Part shown: positions 5,188 to 7,974 of the stretch, one piece after another | Numbering within the stretch: position 1 is the stretch's first letter | How the letters are laid out: each line of letters opens with the position of its first letter | Source: Erysipelotrichia bacterium | GTDB taxonomy: Bacteria > Bacillota_I > Bacilli_A > Erysipelotrichales > Erysipelotrichaceae | Direction of reading: 5' to 3' | Assembly: GCA_009929095.1 (NCBI GenBank) | Contig: SABF01000061.1 | Location: 1-7,974, forward strand | DNA: 7,974 bases | Program-made: the position numbers and the translations under genes | Notes under the pieces: generated by a model | The model's input: the letters and a program-made list of their open reading frames with translations, nothing else | What the model was told of the DNA's origin: nothing | Database searches by the model: none

Positions 5188-7830
5188 TCAGTTAAGAGAA
5201 GCAGTTTTCTCCTTGATAAGTCTTACAGCTTCGTCAATTTTAGAAAGATCTCTGCCGCCTGCCTGAGCCATATCAGGTCTGCCGCCTCCTTTACCTCCGG
5301 TAATCTCAGCAGCTGCCTTTACAAGTTCCCCTGCTTTGAGCCCTTTTTCAATAGCTCCCTTAGAGCATGCACATACAAATGTGACTTTTTCACCAAGCGT
5401 ATTAGTCAGAAATACGAACCCATTCTGCATTCGATTGCGCAGCATCTCCGCATAGTCCTTTAACTTGCCTGGTTCAATATCTGAGGTACGGACAAATAGC
5501 ACATTAATGCCATTAATCTCCTGCTTATCATTCAGCTGCTGGTCCGCTTTCAGTTTAAGTGCCTGTTCCTTAGCTTCTTCATTTGATTTATGAAGGTCTG
5601 CATTTTCATCCAGAAGCTGCTGGATCTTCTCCTTAAGTCCCAGATAGTTCTGAAGTTTCAGCATTTCTGCTGTTTCCGAAAGATATGTTTCTTCCTCTTT
5701 AAACGCTTCATAGGCGCACATCTTCGTACGGCAGGTGATACGGCGAACACCGCTGCCAATCGATTCTTCGGATATAATCTTGAATACTCCGAGATCACCT
5801 GTATTGCCAACATGTGTACCGGCACAGAACTCCTTCGAATATTTACCCATAGTTACAACTCTGACACTGTCCCCATATTTTTCATCAAACAGTGCAATTG
5901 CTCCGGTCTTCTTGGCTTCTTCTATTGGCATAATTTCAGTTGAAACAGGCGTATCAGTCTCGATGATTTCATTAACAATTTTTTCAACTTCTCTAAGCTG
6001 ATCATCCGTAACCTTTTCATAATGGGTAAAGTCAAATCTGGCATAATCCGGTCCATTGTAGGATCCTGCCTGCGATACATGATCCCCGAGTACTTTTCTC
6101 AGAGCACTCTGCAGAAGATGCAGACTGGAGTGATTTGCCCTAGTCAGCTGCCGGCGCTCATAATCATAAGATCCGCATACAGTATCATTCAGACAGACTT
6201 TTCCTTCTTTGACTATGATGTGATGCAGATGCTGTTTATGAGGAGCTTTCTTGACATCATTTACTTCTGCTTTGAATGTGTCGCTGGACAGAGTTCCTGT
6301 ATCAGACGTTTGGCCGCCGGATTCAGCATAGAAGCAGGTCTCACTCAAAATCAGATCACCCTCATCAGAGATTTCATTTACTTTGACGCCGTCTTTAAAC
6401 AGACCGATAACTGTTCCTTTGCAATTTTGCTCAGTATATCCCGTAAACTTTGATTCTGCAGTAAAATCCATTAGATCTTTGTGCTGCGATCCCATTGACT
6501 GTTCATTTCCACGAGCATCCCTTGCTCTTTGTTTCTGAGCATTCATTTCACGATCAAATCCGGTCATGTCGACAGAATACCCATCATCTTCAGCAATTTC
6601 CTGAGTCAATTCCTTTGGATAACCATAGGTATCGTAAAGCTTGAAGACAACCTCGCCTGGAAGCTGTTTGGAATCAGCATGTTTTTTCAATTCTTCATTC
6701 AGAAGATTTTCTCCATTGGCCAGTGTCTTATGGAAAGATTCTTCTTCGGTTCTGACAAGTTTAGAAATCAGTTCAACTTTTTCTTCCAGATACGGATAGA
6801 AATCCTTCATATTATCTGCAACAACCTGTACAAGGCGATACATGAAACTGCCATCGATACCAAGTTTGATGCCATAGCGCACTGCTCTTCGCAATACTCT
6901 TCTCAAAACGTAGCCTCTTCCTTCATTAGAAAAGGAAGCACCATCAGCTAGAGCAAAAGTAACAGTACGGATATGATCAGCGATGACTCGGTATGCCATT
7001 TTGTATTCCGGATCATCATAGGAATACTTTGCATAGGTTTCAGTCGCATGAATGATAGGCAGGAAAAGGTCTGTATCAAAGTTTGTATCACCGCTCTGAA
7101 TCAGAGCAACAAGACGTTCAAGTCCCATGCCCGTATCAATGTTTTTCTGCGGAAGTTCCTTGTATTCCGTACGCGGTACAGCACCTGGGCGGCAGTCATA
7201 CTGGGAAAAGACAATATTCCAGACTTCAATGTAGCGATCATTTTCAAGATCTTCAAAGAATAGCTTTTCACCGATTCCCTTCGGATCATATTTAGAACCG
7301 CGATCGTAATAGATTTCGGTATCTGGTCCGCCAGGACCTTCACCAATTTCCCAGAAGTTATCGGCGGTTTTATGAATATGCTTTGGATTCATACCAACGG
7401 AAACCCAGAGATCATAAGCTTCGGTATCATCCGGATATACCGTACAGTAAAGCTTTTCCGGATCAAAGCCAATCCATTCCGGGGAAGTAAGAAATTCCCA
7501 TGCCCAGGGAATAGCTTCTTTTTTGAAATAATCGCCAATCGAAAAATTTCCCAGCATTTCAAAGAATGTATGATGCCTTGCCGTCTTGCCAACATTTTCA
7601 ATATCGTTGGTACGAATGGACTTCTGAGCATTGCAAATTCGATTGGAAGCTGGTTTTTCCTTGCCGGAAAAATATTTCTTCAGCGCTGATACTCCGGCAT
7701 TGATCCAAAGCAATGTCGGATCATCATGGGGAATCAGGCTTGCGCCTGGTTCAACCATGCTGCCCTTGGATTTGAAGAAATCCAGGAACATCTGTCTTAC
7801 TTGATTTCCAGTTAATTGTTTCTGTGTCAT
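5188..7830 (-). CDS. alaS: Alanyl-tRNA synthetase
   Basis: 880 residues, full length for a bacterial AlaRS. It attaches alanine to tRNA-Ala in the cytosol and clears Ser- or Gly-tRNA-Ala. Seen: the class II core in residues 1 to about 260, with RHHTFFEMLGNFSIGDYFKK (85-104), EVWNIVFSQYD (202-212) and NIDTGMGLERL (230-240); the tRNA-recognition helices with RVIADHIRT (281-289) and SNEGRGYVLRRVLRRA (301-316); the editing domain with zinc ligands H567 and H571 (NHSSLHLL) and C669 and H673 (CAGTH, where CGGTH is usual); a coiled coil at about 705-768; and the C-Ala/DHHA1 domain with GGKGGGRPDMAQAGG (845-859). All expected motifs are present, so it should be active in both aminoacylation and editing. 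AGGAGG (7841-7836) lies 5 bases before the ATG. Upstream is a T-box leader, so expression should rise when uncharged tRNA-Ala accumulates. Confidence 0.99.
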   Translation of the reverse strand: MTQKQLTGNQVRQMFLDFFKSKGSMVEPGASLIPHDDPTLLWINAGVSALKKYFSGKEKPASNRICNAQKSIRTNDIENVGKTARHHTFFEMLGNFSIGDYFKKEAIPWAWEFLTSPEWIGFDPEKLYCTVYPDDTEAYDLWVSVGMNPKHIHKTADNFWEIGEGPGGPDTEIYYDRGSKYDPKGIGEKLFFEDLENDRYIEVWNIVFSQYDCRPGAVPRTEYKELPQKNIDTGMGLERLVALIQSGDTNFDTDLFLPIIHATETYAKYSYDDPEYKMAYRVIADHIRTVTFALADGASFSNEGRGYVLRRVLRRAVRYGIKLGIDGSFMYRLVQVVADNMKDFYPYLEEKVELISKLVRTEEESFHKTLANGENLLNEELKKHADSKQLPGEVVFKLYDTYGYPKELTQEIAEDDGYSVDMTGFDREMNAQKQRARDARGNEQSMGSQHKDLMDFTAESKFTGYTEQNCKGTVIGLFKDGVKVNEISDEGDLILSETCFYAESGGQTSDTGTLSSDTFKAEVNDVKKAPHKQHLHHIIVKEGKVCLNDTVCGSYDYERRQLTRANHSSLHLLQSALRKVLGDHVSQAGSYNGPDYARFDFTHYEKVTDDQLREVEKIVNEIIETDTPVSTEIMPIEEAKKTGAIALFDEKYGDSVRVVTMGKYSKEFCAGTHVGNTGDLGVFKIISEESIGSGVRRITCRTKMCAYEAFKEEETYLSETAEMLKLQNYLGLKEKIQQLLDENADLHKSNEEAKEQALKLKADQQLNDKQEINGINVLFVRTSDIEPGKLKDYAEMLRNRMQNGFVFLTNTLGEKVTFVCACSKGAIEKGLKAGELVKAAAEITGGKGGGRPDMAQAGGRDLSKIDEAVRLIKEKTASLN

Positions 7831-7848
7831 GTTTTCCTCCTGATAAAT

Positions 7849-7874
7849 AAAAAAGCCCCTGTTGCTGCAGGAAC
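7849..7874 (-). terminator. Regulated intrinsic terminator of the alaS T-box
   Basis: On the minus strand GTTCCTG (7874-7868) pairs with CAGGGGC (7861-7855), 7 pairs including two G-U, around the loop CAGCAA, followed by six T (7854-7849). The 5' arm reuses the TTCCT bases of the antiterminator, so the two structures exclude each other, as expected for T-box control. Confidence 0.85.
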
Positions 7875-7896
7875 GTCATTAACGCGGTACCATCCT
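7869..7896 (-). promoter_or_regulatory. T-box antiterminator helix
   Basis: On the minus strand AGGA (7896-7893) pairs with TCCT (7872-7869), a 7-base bulge TGGTACC (7892-7886) follows, then GCG (7885-7883) pairs with CGT (7875-7873) across the loop TTAATGA. This is the standard antiterminator shape, with UGGU available to pair with the tRNA acceptor end. Confidence 0.85.
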
Positions 7897-7974
7897 GATT
7901 TGCATTATTGCAATGCACACCTTAATTTTCCTATTAACGCAGGAATACGGCACTGATTGGGTGCTCTCGGAAGC

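Larger units (their letters stand above)
7849..7974 (-). promoter_or_regulatory. T-box riboswitch leader of alaS (3' part; 5' part outside the window)
   Basis: The minus strand carries the conserved T-box sequence (14-base core AGGATGGTACCGCG, 7896-7883) about 50 bases before alaS. Upstream of it is a 6-bp stem with a 5-base loop, TGCATT/AATGCA (7917-7901), in the place of Stem III. CCGAGAGC near 7968-7961 looks like the region after Stem II. Stem I, with the specifier codon that should read GCN for alanine, is beyond the right edge, so specificity for tRNA-Ala is inferred from the downstream gene and from the UGGU bulge, which matches an A discriminator base plus CCA. Regulation is by antitermination in response to uncharged tRNA. 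Confidence 0.92.

Noticed and set aside
5158..5190. Rho-independent terminator after alaS
   Set aside because: The only inverted repeat (TGAAA/TTTCA) is 5 bp, nearly all A-T, and lacks a following T run.
6022..6951. Long plus-strand open frames (143 and 140 codons) opposite alaS
   Set aside because: Both mirror the coding strand of alaS; no Shine-Dalgarno site or recognisable domain.

Overview
This window is a block of core genome from a low-GC Gram-positive bacterium (Bacillota). Every supported gene lies on the minus strand, so transcription runs from high to low coordinates. Gene order from the right edge is: T-box leader, alaS, ireB, ruvX, a DUF1292 gene, mltG, a MutX-like NUDIX gene, udk, greA, comEA, comEC (cut by the left edge). 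From memory, the series alaS-yrzL-yrrK-yrzB-yrrL(mltG)-...-udk-greA also occurs in Bacillus subtilis. The T-box, IreB and DUF1292 genes also point to Bacillota. The comEA-comEC pair directly after greA and the replacement of yrrM/yrrN/yrrO by a NUDIX gene suggest a lineage outside Bacillus, possibly Erysipelotrichia-like. That placement is inference.

Layout. Bases 7849-7974 hold the 3' part of a T-box leader: Stem III, a complete antiterminator with UGGU bulge, and the competing terminator. Its Stem I and specifier codon lie beyond the window. alaS (5188-7830) follows. A 85-base gap with a possible promoter leads into ireB-ruvX-DUF1292-mltG-NUDIX-udk, where genes abut or overlap by 8-13 bases, apart from a 29-base ruvX/DUF1292 gap that contributes to a terminator-like hairpin. 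greA has its own likely extended -10 promoter, embedded in the stop codon of udk. comEA and comEC follow and overlap by 4 bases if comEC starts at TTG.

How the genes fit together. alaS charges tRNA-Ala and is controlled by uncharged tRNA-Ala. IreB is a target of the PASTA-kinase cell-wall signalling system, and MltG cuts nascent glycan strands. RuvX is an RNase H-fold nuclease implicated in rRNA maturation. The NUDIX enzyme and Udk act on nucleotides (pool cleaning and pyrimidine salvage). GreA rescues backtracked RNA polymerase. ComEA and ComEC bind and import DNA. No mobile element, CRISPR array, tRNA or rRNA gene was found. There is no gene-free stretch over 300 bases: bases 1-880 hold comEC, whose start is not ATG. 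I saw no convincing undescribed system. The findings are regulatory details and family-level deviations.
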